DNA from: Prevotella sp.
GTDB taxonomy: Bacteria; Bacteroidota; Bacteroidia; Bacteroidales; Bacteroidaceae
NCBI GenBank assembly: GCA_022782305.1
Contig: JALFPC010000116.1
Span: 1 to 41,818 of the forward strand
Direction of reading: 5' to 3'
Length of the DNA stretch: 41,818 nucleotides
In this document: piece by piece, positions 22,843 through 31,800 of the stretch
How positions within the stretch are numbered: position 1 is the stretch's first letter
How the letters are laid out: each line of letters opens with the position of its first letter
Made by a program: the position numbers and the translations under genes
Notes under the pieces: model-generated
What the model saw: the letters and a program-made list of their open reading frames with translations, nothing else
Told to the model about the DNA's origin: nothing
The model's database searches: none

Positions 22843-25284
22843 TTACAGGTGTTTGGCTGGGTATATGCTCTCCCACCAAGAATTATCGTTCTTGAGCCAT
22901 TTGTCAAACCATGCCACCATGGTGTCTATCCATTTGGCTCGCTTTACGGGGTCCATGATACCATGATTCTCGCCTTCCACTTCGACGAAAGCCGTTGGAA
23001 TGCCCAGCAGTTTGAGTGCTGTAAACATCTGTATAGACTCACCTACGGGAACGTTAGTGTCGGCGGTGCCATGAGTGAAGAGTATGGGTTTCTTTATCTT
23101 GTCTGCATTGTAGAGAGGCGAGCGGTCTACAAAGAGATCCTTGCGGGTCCAGGGGTAACTGTTTGCTGCCGACACTTCGCTGTAGGAGTAGCCCCAGTAG
23201 CCTTCGCCCCAGTAACTGGTATGGTCGGAGATGCCCGCATGCGAGATGCCGCATGCAAAAGGATTGTCTTTAGTCATCATATACTGTGTCATGAATCCAC
23301 CATAGGATGCCGACACGCAGCCTATCTTGGTGCTGTCCACCTGCGGTATGTCTTTGGCAAACTGTCTGGTGGCATCGATGATGTCCTGTGCTGGGCCCTC
23401 ACCCATAGTATTCACATGCCGTGCCGCCCATTCCTGACCGAAACCGGTAGCACCAGAGGGGTTCACAATTAGCACTATATATCCCATGGCATTCCAATAG
23501 TGGGCAGGATAATGGCTTCCATTGCCGAAGCGTCTGCTGGTGGGTGAGCATCCGCCATAGTAGTGTACTATCATCGGATATTTCTTTGCTGGGTCAAAAC
23601 CTGTAGGCAGGAAATAGAAACCTGTCACCTTGTCGCCCCTTGCCGACATGAAACTCCATGATTTCACCTCACCCAACGCTATATCCTTATACATCTCTTC
23701 ATTGGGCGCGAGGAGTCTCTTGACCGTGGCTTTCTTAGCAGGTTGCTGTATGAGATAGGCCTCATAAGGCACACATGGCGATGAACCGTACACAATGATG
23801 TTGCTACTGCTGGTGGCCATGTCCAAGCCGCTGAGGCACTCAAGGGGCTGACTGATCATTCGGCTTTTCAATGTCTTGAGGTCCAGTCTGTATAGACTTA
23901 CAGAATCGCCGTTGGCTGCGGTATAATACACGCAGCGGTCGGTTTTTGAGTAACCGAAATTCTCTATTGATGTCTTGTCATCGGCAGTCACGGGAGTAAC
24001 TTCGCGTGTAGCCCTGTCCATGATATATAGATGATAGTCAAACATACTTGGTGTCTGTCCCTCTTTCACTCTGTTGCCAATGCCTCCGAAGGCCTCGGGA
24101 CTGGCATTGAAAACTATCTTGTTTGTGCCGTCAGCCCATTGGCAACTGCCTATGAATCCGTCTTTCTCCACCAGCATTTGCATGGTCATAGTTGTCAGGT
24201 CGAGGTCATAGATGCTCTGTCGTGTGGTAGGTCGCTGTGTCAGGCTATCGGACATAATGCTGATAAGCAGGTGGTTACCGTCTTGTGAGATATCATTGAG
24301 ATGAACGGAGTGGTATGTATAAGTGAGAGGTTGCAGCATGCCTGTGGCAATATCATATTTTGCCAGCGAATATCTGTTGCGCCAATATGGCTGTCGGTCG
24401 TCGGGATGAACAATCTCAAACACACCTGTCTCTTTATTGCTGCCGTTGGTCATCTTGCTCATTATAAGGAATTCTTCATTGGGAGAGAAGGTAGGATAGC
24501 CATCGGGCAGTGCTTCGGTTATCACTTCGAGGTTTCCATTTTCTGGTGCTACGGCTATTAGTTGTGTCTTGCCAGAGATACTACGTGTATAATAATACTT
24601 GTCGCTCTTTGGCATCCATCGAGCACTTTCTGGAGCCAGTCTTTTGCTGCCCGTCTTGATGTTTATCAGTTGGGTTTCAGATTTTACCTTGTTCTCGCTG
24701 TCATATCCCCGGTATGAGATAAGTGCCCAGTTGCCTGATGCTGATAGTGATGCACTTGTAATCACCTTGGTCATTAGGTTGTCGGCCATGGTAAAGGTTC
24801 TTTTACCATTGTCTATGGTCAGCAGACTGCTCATGGTTATGTCAACTTTGGTGGAGTCTGCCACAAACTTTATTCCTATGCTATGTCCGCCAGGTGTGAG
24901 TGTTATCTTACCCGATCTGGTCTTGCCGTCCACATATATCTTATGGTCCTTGCATCCTGTTATCTTTATGTTTGCATCCTTGATATAAGAGGGTGCTGTG
25001 ATGTCGAAGGCAATCATGTTTATGCTGCCTTTCTGTAGGTTAAGGCCAGCCAGTTCCTTGATATCAGCCTTGTTGGCAAGTGACATGTCTATAGCGGTAT
25101 CAATGACTTTTAGATCCTTGAATTTGGTCTGTGCATTGTCAATGCTATCGATGATTATCGGGTTCACCACGTTGTATGGACCTGCTACCTTGGCTTTGGT
25201 CACATATATGCTATCGGCCATGGCACTAATGTGCGCCAGCATGCATGTAGCCACGATTGTGATAAGTGTTTTTTTGTTTCTCAT
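22843..25284 (-). CDS. Secreted S9-family prolyl oligopeptidase/dipeptidyl peptidase-like protein
   Basis: 813 residues with a signal peptide (1-~23, ending AMA). A beta-propeller domain (~150-540) is followed by an alpha/beta-hydrolase domain. The catalytic serine is S660 in VSASYGGFM (the usual first Gly of GxSxGG is Ser), with the acid in HGTADTNVP and the histidine in EGENHGI. An extra ~140-residue N-terminal beta-rich region (YNVVNPIIIDSIDNAQTKFK...) precedes the propeller. It probably trims peptides in the periplasm or at the cell surface. It lies 28 bp after the unknown secreted protein and 97 bp before GH3, so co-expression with glycan genes is likely. Confidence 0.88.
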   Translation of the reverse strand: MRNKKTLITIVATCMLAHISAMADSIYVTKAKVAGPYNVVNPIIIDSIDNAQTKFKDLKVIDTAIDMSLANKADIKELAGLNLQKGSINMIAFDITAPSYIKDANIKITGCKDHKIYVDGKTRSGKITLTPGGHSIGIKFVADSTKVDITMSSLLTIDNGKRTFTMADNLMTKVITSASLSASGNWALISYRGYDSENKVKSETQLINIKTGSKRLAPESARWMPKSDKYYYTRSISGKTQLIAVAPENGNLEVITEALPDGYPTFSPNEEFLIMSKMTNGSNKETGVFEIVHPDDRQPYWRNRYSLAKYDIATGMLQPLTYTYHSVHLNDISQDGNHLLISIMSDSLTQRPTTRQSIYDLDLTTMTMQMLVEKDGFIGSCQWADGTNKIVFNASPEAFGGIGNRVKEGQTPSMFDYHLYIMDRATREVTPVTADDKTSIENFGYSKTDRCVYYTAANGDSVSLYRLDLKTLKSRMISQPLECLSGLDMATSSSNIIVYGSSPCVPYEAYLIQQPAKKATVKRLLAPNEEMYKDIALGEVKSWSFMSARGDKVTGFYFLPTGFDPAKKYPMIVHYYGGCSPTSRRFGNGSHYPAHYWNAMGYIVLIVNPSGATGFGQEWAARHVNTMGEGPAQDIIDATRQFAKDIPQVDSTKIGCVSASYGGFMTQYMMTKDNPFACGISHAGISDHTSYWGEGYWGYSYSEVSAANSYPWTRKDLFVDRSPLYNADKIKKPILFTHGTADTNVPVGESIQMFTALKLLGIPTAFVEVEGENHGIMDPVKRAKWIDTMVAWFDKWLKNDNSWWESIYPAKHL

Positions 25285-25312
25285 ATTCTGTATTGTATTA
25301 ACCTTTAATTGT

Positions 25313-27601
25313 TTATTTCCGTTTCTCTTTTGTACATGTGCAGACCTTCTCTATGTGTCCGCTGGCAATGGTTATCACGTACACGGTGCCGTCGGTATCG
25401 GGCACATGCACTGTCAGTATGTTGTCATCTGTTTCGGTCTTTATTCCCTCTGCCAGCATAGCGGTAGTGGCTGAGTCGACATTGCAATAATAGACGATGC
25501 ATCTTCTGTCCACTGTCTGTCCTTTTTTGTAATGCTGTGGGGTGGAGGAGTAGTTGGCATATAGTTTGGCTATGTCTATGGAACTGCTCTGCTCTCTGTC
25601 GCCAAATGCCATTCTGTTGTTTTTGTCAGCTGTTACCACGCCGAGATAATTGTCGATGTTTACCCATTGACTGCTGAATTCTATGGTCTTTTTCCCATCG
25701 GTGAAATTGCAGCCGTTTTGGTGATATAGAGTGCGTGATATGCGTGTAAACGGATCCACGCTGATGGCCATCAAACCACCACGTCTGCCGTTAATGGTCA
25801 CGTCTTCGTTTGCTACCACATCATCCACATATACTATGGCATTGCCAGGAGTGGCATAGATGGAAAATGAATTGGATAGTGCACCATCGTTGGTATCTAT
25901 GCTTCCATGCATGCGGTAACTATTTCCCTCAAGTGTATACTTCGCCTCTTTTGTTGGCTTAGCGTTTGTTTTCTTTCCCTCTATGTTATACCATCCGAGC
26001 ATGTTGCCTGTGTTGTGGCACTTGTATGGCACCATGATATTGGTCATGTCTGGCGAGCATGGGGCGAAATATCCCGTATAACTTTTCAGTCCCTTGCTCC
26101 ATGAGAAGACGCTGAAACGGTGTGGCGTCATGCTTCTTACTATATCCTGGCATTCAAACACGTATGCCTTCTGGTGCTGCTGGCAAAACTGCTTCCATGT
26201 GGTAGGTTTCATTTTGGCTGTAGATGCCATGTCGTGCAGCAGATATGTCATCATAACCCTATGTCCTTCTACACCCATACGCCTTGGACCTATGTCGCTG
26301 TTTAGCAGCCAACTACCATCGTTTGTAGTTGTTTGCCTCGCTTTTATATGCTTATATGCGAGGTTTTCGAGCATTAGTGCGTTGGGGTCTCTCAAGAGGC
26401 AGGCCGCTGTGGCATAACTGGTTATCTGGTCATAGAGAAACATGCTCCAGTCGTTTCCGTTGGGCATGGCCAATTCGCCGTCTGCCAGTGCCAGTCGACA
26501 TAGCACCTCATCCATAACCTTCTGGTTGTTGTGCATCAGAGCATTTGTTTTCCATTTCTCTTTCCCTTTCTGAAAGAGTTTCAATGCAAGCCAACTCTCG
26601 CCCAATTCCTGCATCACCACATTCTGGTATGACGTGTGGAAATAGTTATGGTTTTGCAGTGTGAAATCGTCATATAGGTTGTTGCCCTTATACAGGTCTT
26701 TGACTCTTGTGCTGTCATATTCTGGGTCTATGATGGTGTTGTTGTTGGCATCATCCTTGTGCGAATAGCAGTTGATGGCAAAGTCTCTCAGTCTCTCAAA
26801 CCATTTAGGTGCCAATTCATCATCGGGATACAAGCCCAGTGCACATGCCAACACATTGGTCTCCCATCCGTTCTCTTCTGCTTTGGTGTCGCCATTATAT
26901 CCTGTAGGGATAGTGCGCTCCAACTCATAGTCACATTCCGCTTTTATCATCCTGTATACATACTCTTTCTGTTTGTCGTTGAGTATGTTGTCGAGGAAGA
27001 AAGTAGAGTAGGCGAGCGACATGGTCCACAGCGAACTCTCCCATACATGGTCTTTGACACACGTTGACCCCCAATATGCCTTGTTTGCAGTCACTTTCAG
27101 TTTGTTTGCCTTATGGGTGGAATAACCGAACACGAGCGATTTCTCTGCCATGAGTATTATCTCATCCCATGTTATTCCTTCGGGCAATCTCACTTTCCCC
27201 TTGCCATATCTATACAGGAATGCGCATATCATTGAAAAGTCTGCATTGGTGCGCACACCGTCTTCATTGCTGTGTCCTGCACTGCGAGCCTTGAAGAATC
27301 CGCACTGCTCGCCCGCACTATTGGGTTCCACGCAGTCATACCATATAGACTTGGCATATTGCATGTTGTTAGCAAGCATCTGAAGCAGGTCTCGCTTCAT
27401 TGCTTTCTCTTTTACAAAGTGGGCAGTGATGGTACCTTCTGTTGGCGATGCCATGGTAATACCTTCTGTTGGCGATGCCATTATGGTGGTTTGGGCAGTC
27501 GTGGCGTCTTTAGCAGCAACATTATTGGCAGCAAACAAACCAATCATAATCATGAAAACCGCTTTGGTGACAGAGCAAGAGGTTAGGTGATAACGAGTCA
27601 T
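25313..27601 (-). CDS. Secreted protein of unknown family, probable alpha-toroid glycan-active enzyme
   Basis: 762 residues. A signal peptide (1-~30, ending NNVAA) is followed by a low-complexity stretch with a duplicated ASPTEG motif (about 43-57). Residues ~70-460 are helix-rich with evenly spaced aromatic/acidic motifs (KDHVWESSLWTMSLAYSTFF, NGWETNVLACALGLYPDDEL, DDFTLQNHNYFHTSYQN), as in the (alpha/alpha) toroids of polysaccharide lyases and some hydrolases. Residues ~460-750 look like beta-sandwich (GRRGGLMAISVDPFTRISRT, SSQWVNIDNYLGVVTA). This two-part layout recalls PL8-like lyases, and NHNYFH could hold catalytic residues, but I do not recognise the family. It is flanked by a GT2 gene (48 bp) and an S9 peptidase (28 bp). 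Confidence 0.6.
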   Translation of the reverse strand: MTRYHLTSCSVTKAVFMIMIGLFAANNVAAKDATTAQTTIMASPTEGITMASPTEGTITAHFVKEKAMKRDLLQMLANNMQYAKSIWYDCVEPNSAGEQCGFFKARSAGHSNEDGVRTNADFSMICAFLYRYGKGKVRLPEGITWDEIILMAEKSLVFGYSTHKANKLKVTANKAYWGSTCVKDHVWESSLWTMSLAYSTFFLDNILNDKQKEYVYRMIKAECDYELERTIPTGYNGDTKAEENGWETNVLACALGLYPDDELAPKWFERLRDFAINCYSHKDDANNNTIIDPEYDSTRVKDLYKGNNLYDDFTLQNHNYFHTSYQNVVMQELGESWLALKLFQKGKEKWKTNALMHNNQKVMDEVLCRLALADGELAMPNGNDWSMFLYDQITSYATAACLLRDPNALMLENLAYKHIKARQTTTNDGSWLLNSDIGPRRMGVEGHRVMMTYLLHDMASTAKMKPTTWKQFCQQHQKAYVFECQDIVRSMTPHRFSVFSWSKGLKSYTGYFAPCSPDMTNIMVPYKCHNTGNMLGWYNIEGKKTNAKPTKEAKYTLEGNSYRMHGSIDTNDGALSNSFSIYATPGNAIVYVDDVVANEDVTINGRRGGLMAISVDPFTRISRTLYHQNGCNFTDGKKTIEFSSQWVNIDNYLGVVTADKNNRMAFGDREQSSSIDIAKLYANYSSTPQHYKKGQTVDRRCIVYYCNVDSATTAMLAEGIKTETDDNILTVHVPDTDGTVYVITIASGHIEKVCTCTKEKRK
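27433..27481 (-). repeat. 27-bp tandem duplication coding ITMASPTEG-type repeat
   Basis: A 22-bp sequence beginning TACCTTCTGTTGGCG starts at 27433 and again at 27460, 27 bp apart. It encodes two copies of a nine-residue unit just after the signal peptide of the unknown secreted protein. The period keeps the frame, so copy number could vary harmlessly. Confidence 0.8.
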
Positions 27602-27649
27602 GATAATTGTATATAAAATATCGAATGAGAGTTGGTGGATTTTTTGTTA

Positions 27650-28681
27650 TTATTGTTTATGCAATCCGTTGAGGGCCATGGCAGGCAAGTAGCATATTCG
27701 AGTGAATTTATTTATATTTCGTCTCACCACTCCCCATTTAAGTACTTTCAAGTAATAGCATAAGGATAATTCGGCTGCCATAAAGATTCGCATATTCTTG
27801 AGGTGTCGTTTCATCATTATATTGATGACATGCCTCAGATATCTTCGCACATGGCTTATATCTTTGATGTCTTTATAGTGTGTGTTTATAAAGTCTTCTG
27901 CTATGAGCAGATAGAAGAATATGATATTGCTTTTGCCGACATATAGTTTTTGGTCGAGGTTTTTAACCATGATATGTAGCATCAGGCAATAGTCATGTAT
28001 GGTCTTGTTGCATTTGCTGCTTCGTCCGCTGCTCATGATACCACTGATGTTTTTGCGATAGAAATAGGTTATGCTGGGTATGATGACATATTTGCCTATG
28101 TGATTGTAGAGTTGATAGTTGAAAGGCACGTCTTCGAAATACATACCTACAACAAATCTCAGGTTGTGATGTGTAATGATAGAGCGTCTGATGAGGCTGT
28201 TCCATGCTGTAATCTTCTTGGTATTGCCAAGAAAGAGATAATTGGCATCGTTTGAGCAGAATGGTTGTGTGTGACAATAGTTGTTGCATGCTCGTGTCTC
28301 GTCATACCAGTTGCCCACTATCAAGTCTGCGTCTGGGTGTACCTTGAGTTGTTCTGTGAGCACTTGCAATGTTTCGGGGTATAATCTGTCGTCGGAGTCA
28401 ACGAAGAAGAGAAAATCGCCAGAGGCAGCCTCGATACCTGTGTTTCTGCTTGCCGACAGTCCGCTGTTTGTCTCATGTTTAAGCATTTTGATGGTCATAG
28501 CGCCGTGATAACCCTCAAATACATGTCTTGCCACATCCATGGAATGATCGGGAGTGCAATCGTCCACGAGTATACATTCAATCATGCCATGGTCATAAGT
28601 TTGGGCTATCACTGACTCTAGGCATTCAGCTATATACTCCTCGACATTATGCACGGGAATGATGATCGAAACTCTTGTCAT
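27650..28681 (-). CDS. GT2-family glycosyltransferase
   Basis: 343 residues from ATG 28681. The GT-A N-terminal domain shows VSIIIPVHNVEEYIAECLES (4-23), CILVDDCTPD (~36-45), ETNSGLSASRNTGIEAASG and the DxD-like FFVDSDDRLYP. A basic helical C-terminal part follows (RRYLRHVINIMMKRHLKNMR). Such enzymes add sugars to surface polysaccharides or lipid-linked glycans using nucleotide sugars at the inner membrane. The longer frame opening at 28834 is rejected because a promoter with -7 box at 28706-28713 lies inside it. It is the first gene of a minus-strand run with three secreted proteins; a cytoplasmic transferase here is unusual. Confidence 0.85.
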   Translation of the reverse strand: MTRVSIIIPVHNVEEYIAECLESVIAQTYDHGMIECILVDDCTPDHSMDVARHVFEGYHGAMTIKMLKHETNSGLSASRNTGIEAASGDFLFFVDSDDRLYPETLQVLTEQLKVHPDADLIVGNWYDETRACNNYCHTQPFCSNDANYLFLGNTKKITAWNSLIRRSIITHHNLRFVVGMYFEDVPFNYQLYNHIGKYVIIPSITYFYRKNISGIMSSGRSSKCNKTIHDYCLMLHIMVKNLDQKLYVGKSNIIFFYLLIAEDFINTHYKDIKDISHVRRYLRHVINIMMKRHLKNMRIFMAAELSLCYYLKVLKWGVVRRNINKFTRICYLPAMALNGLHKQ

Positions 28682-28705
28682 AGTGCCAATTGATAATTGA
28701 TGTGG

Positions 28706-28737
28706 CAAAGATACAAAAAATATTGCATATACCCAAT
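28706..28737 (-). promoter_or_regulatory. Promoter of the GT2-led gene run
   Basis: On the minus strand ATTG (28737-28734, three of four bases), 20 bp, TATCTTTG (28713-28706). The -7 box is 24 bp before the GT2 ATG and fixes that start. Confidence 0.6.
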
Positions 28738-28806
28738 TACTTGTAATAAAAATCATTTGTATTGCGCATATCTTGTTGTTGATGCCCTCTACCTTCCTAA
28801 ATACCA

Positions 28807-28838
28807 AAGGGTGAGCCAACCCATGTTGACTCACCCTT
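28807..28838 (-). terminator. Hairpin downstream of the pectin methylesterase gene
   Basis: AAGGGTGAG (28807-28815) pairs with CTCACCCTT (28830-28838), with an inner AAC/GTT pairing. It lies 55 bp after the stop of the minus-strand gene. The U-tract on the minus strand is weak (TGGTATTT). Confidence 0.6.
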
Positions 28839-28893
28839 GATATGAGATGATAAACTAAGAGATTAGTTTACCAATGGATAATAATCAAAGATA

Positions 28894-31800
28894 TTATCTG
28901 ATTACTCTTGTGGTGTTGCGCTGGCCATCGCTCATGGTGTCTACCTTTATCACTACACCCTTGTATGCGCTACTTACGCGTGCGCCCTGAAGATCGTAAT
29001 AAACGGTGCTTACCACCTTGCTATTGCCATTGCCCACTGTGGTGATACCATTAGCTACGGTAGCAGTGGCTGCCTCGCCAAGACCACCCATCTCATTGGC
29101 TGCACGTACTGTCCATGTGGCAGTCTCATCGTCAACCTCATAGGTGTTGGTGGTGGTAACGCCGGCAAACTGGCCATTTTTACTTACTACCCAGCACAGT
29201 ACATAGTCGCTGTTATCCCAAGAGAGAGTTTTGGCACCCTTGTCGATAACCACGTTGAGAGGAGCAGATGCCTGCTCGGTCAGAGCGGTAGGATCCCAGT
29301 CGTCATCCTGTCCCATAACGTTGGCGAGGCTCATGGCCTTCACTTCCTCGATGGTGAGGATTGGGTCGTTGGCATGCACGTTGCCTTCGCCGTCGGTCCA
29401 CGAAGTGCGGCGACCAGATAGGTCGATGGTTGTACCTGATGTGAGGTAAGAGTTATATTCAGCAAAGCGCTTTGGCCATCCTCCGCTCATGTCAGCCCAT
29501 CCATTGCCCAATGCGTTGGCATCCATCTTGGTATTGATGAAGCAAGCGATAGGAGTGCCGCTGCCCCATGGGCGACCGAGATAGAAGGTTACGTCTTTAG
29601 TCTCTTTCTTGATATAGCAGTTTTGGAACACATATCCATAGTTCTTGGCAGTAGAAGGAACGGCCAGATAACCGCCTCCGCCGCACTGCTGCAGTGTTAC
29701 TTCATTGTAGAATACGTCACCCTTGCCGCAGAGGTAGTCGGTGCGTCCGCGCAATACGCCACCCTCGAAATAGAACTTTCCAGACTGGTTGTTTGATACG
29801 TATGTATCCTGATAACCCCAGAGGCATGCGTCTTTGAATACGGTGCGGTTCGACTTGTCGTTGAGCACGATATCACGTCCGTGGCCATCGCCCATAGAAG
29901 ACTTCATGGTAAGGTTTTGGAAGTATGAATCGTGACCATCCTTATTGATGATGAGCACGTCGCCCTTGCCTATACCCTCGAGTGGGCAAGCAGTGCCGTA
30001 ACCATTGTCCCATGTAGCCTCAGGAGTCTTGTTGGTAATCACTACGCCTTCCATAGACTCTCCGATGAACGATACGTATGGTGAGTTGAGATAAGAACGT
30101 GGATCTGGATAGGTGTTGCCATCGCCACCAGTAGTAGTACCGTTGGTATCAAATACATAGTTGCCGTTGAGGATGAGGATACGGTAGCGCTCTGTAGCGT
30201 TGGCGCCACGTGCATTGGCAGCAGCGAGAGCCTCGGTGATGGTTCCGTTGTTAGGCACGATGAAATCATAACCACCCTTGGCAATAGCTGGCTTAACCTT
30301 TGTCTGGAAATTGATGACGATATCCTCGGTGGTAGCATTGTCGGTGAGGTCTGCCACAGAACCGGCAGCCAGTTTAAACTGATAGTCGGTAGAGTAGGTC
30401 AGTCCCTTATATTCGCAAATCACTGTCTTGCCGCTGGCGGTCACGTCAAGTTCCATGTCGCCGATGGTAGCCTTGGCCGTTTCTGTCACTTTCACTTTCT
30501 CGTCGAAGGTGAGCACCACCTTACCATTGGCAGAAGCTCCCGTAGCACCGTTGGCAGGCACTGAACTTACGAGATTTGGAGCTGTGCCATCATTGATGAG
30601 TTTTGCTGTACCTACTATGAAGGAAGCGCCGAGAGCGATACCATCGTTGGCAGAAGCAGTACCTGCAACAGTAGAGGTCTTGTCGCTGATCCAGCGGATG
30701 TAAACCTTCTCTTTGTTGTTGGCATCTGCAGGCAAGGCGAATGTGCCATCTGTCCATTTCTTTGCACCTTCAATGGTGATTTTGCCTATAGAGGTCCAGT
30801 TCTCGCCATCGAGAGAGTATTCGATGCTCTGCACAGGATAAGCATTATAGTTGAATACCATAGATGTGATCACCTTAAGATCTGTGAATGCGCTTGCGTT
30901 TACGCAGGTCATCCAGAGATGGTGACCAACATCGCCGTTGGAACTACCTTGCACCCAGCAAACGGCAGCGGGACGACCCTCATAACCACCGGCAGCCTCC
31001 TGGCTCTTGTCGAGCCAACTCTTCTCTTCTCCTGCTTCATTGCGCATCACGAGACTTGCGGCATCATTGTCGGCAGATGCGAAGTCGGCAGCGCGACCGG
31101 CATTGCCACGACGGATGAAGTCCCAACCAGCCAGATAGTCTTCAGCAGCATAAGAAGCCACGAATGACTTGTTTTCGGTCATCGTTACAGCCATCTCGGC
31201 AGCGGTCTCGCCATTGCTCCAGTTGGTAAAGGTGAGGATTGGGTTAGAAGCAGCAGACATAACCACCTTGGTGCCTTCCTCATACATGTTCTTGCCGTCA
31301 ACAACGGTAGGAGCGGGAGAGAGGCTTACCATATAGTCGTTGGCGCCACCCTCTACAGCAACGTCCAATGAATAGGTGTTCACTTTGCTGAAGTTTGCAG
31401 TGAGGGTTTCATTGGCGGTCACAGTATACTTGAACTTAGCATCGGTAGAAACCACGTTGCCAGCAGCGTTGGTCCAGTTTACGAAGTCATAGCCGAATGT
31501 CTCGGTAGCGGTGAGTGTAACCTCGTCGTTCTCGAGATATTCGTCAGAGTTTGGATATGCCGATACCTCTCCGCCCTCTGCAGGGTTGGCAGCGATAGTG
31601 AGTGTATACTTGTTTACAGTAGCCGTGGTGCCGTCCACCTTACCATCAATGGTCACGCGTCCGAAGAGACCATCCTTGGTGGCACCCACTCCAATAGTGG
31701 CGGTGAGATAGAAGCCGTCGCCTCCAGCAAGTTCAGCCTGCTGCTCAGCAGTAAGAGTGATATCATACTTATATACAGCCTCAGAGTCATAGGTCTTGTT

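Noticed and set aside
22804..23472. A 222-codon plus-strand frame opposite the S9 peptidase
   Set aside because: It is antisense to the catalytic domain of a clear S9 peptidase, has no family features, and runs across the peptidase stop codon.
28682..28834. 51-residue extension of the GT2 protein
   Set aside because: It includes the promoter and the hairpin of the upstream gene; GT2 proteins start with the VSIIIPVHN strand right after ATG 28681.
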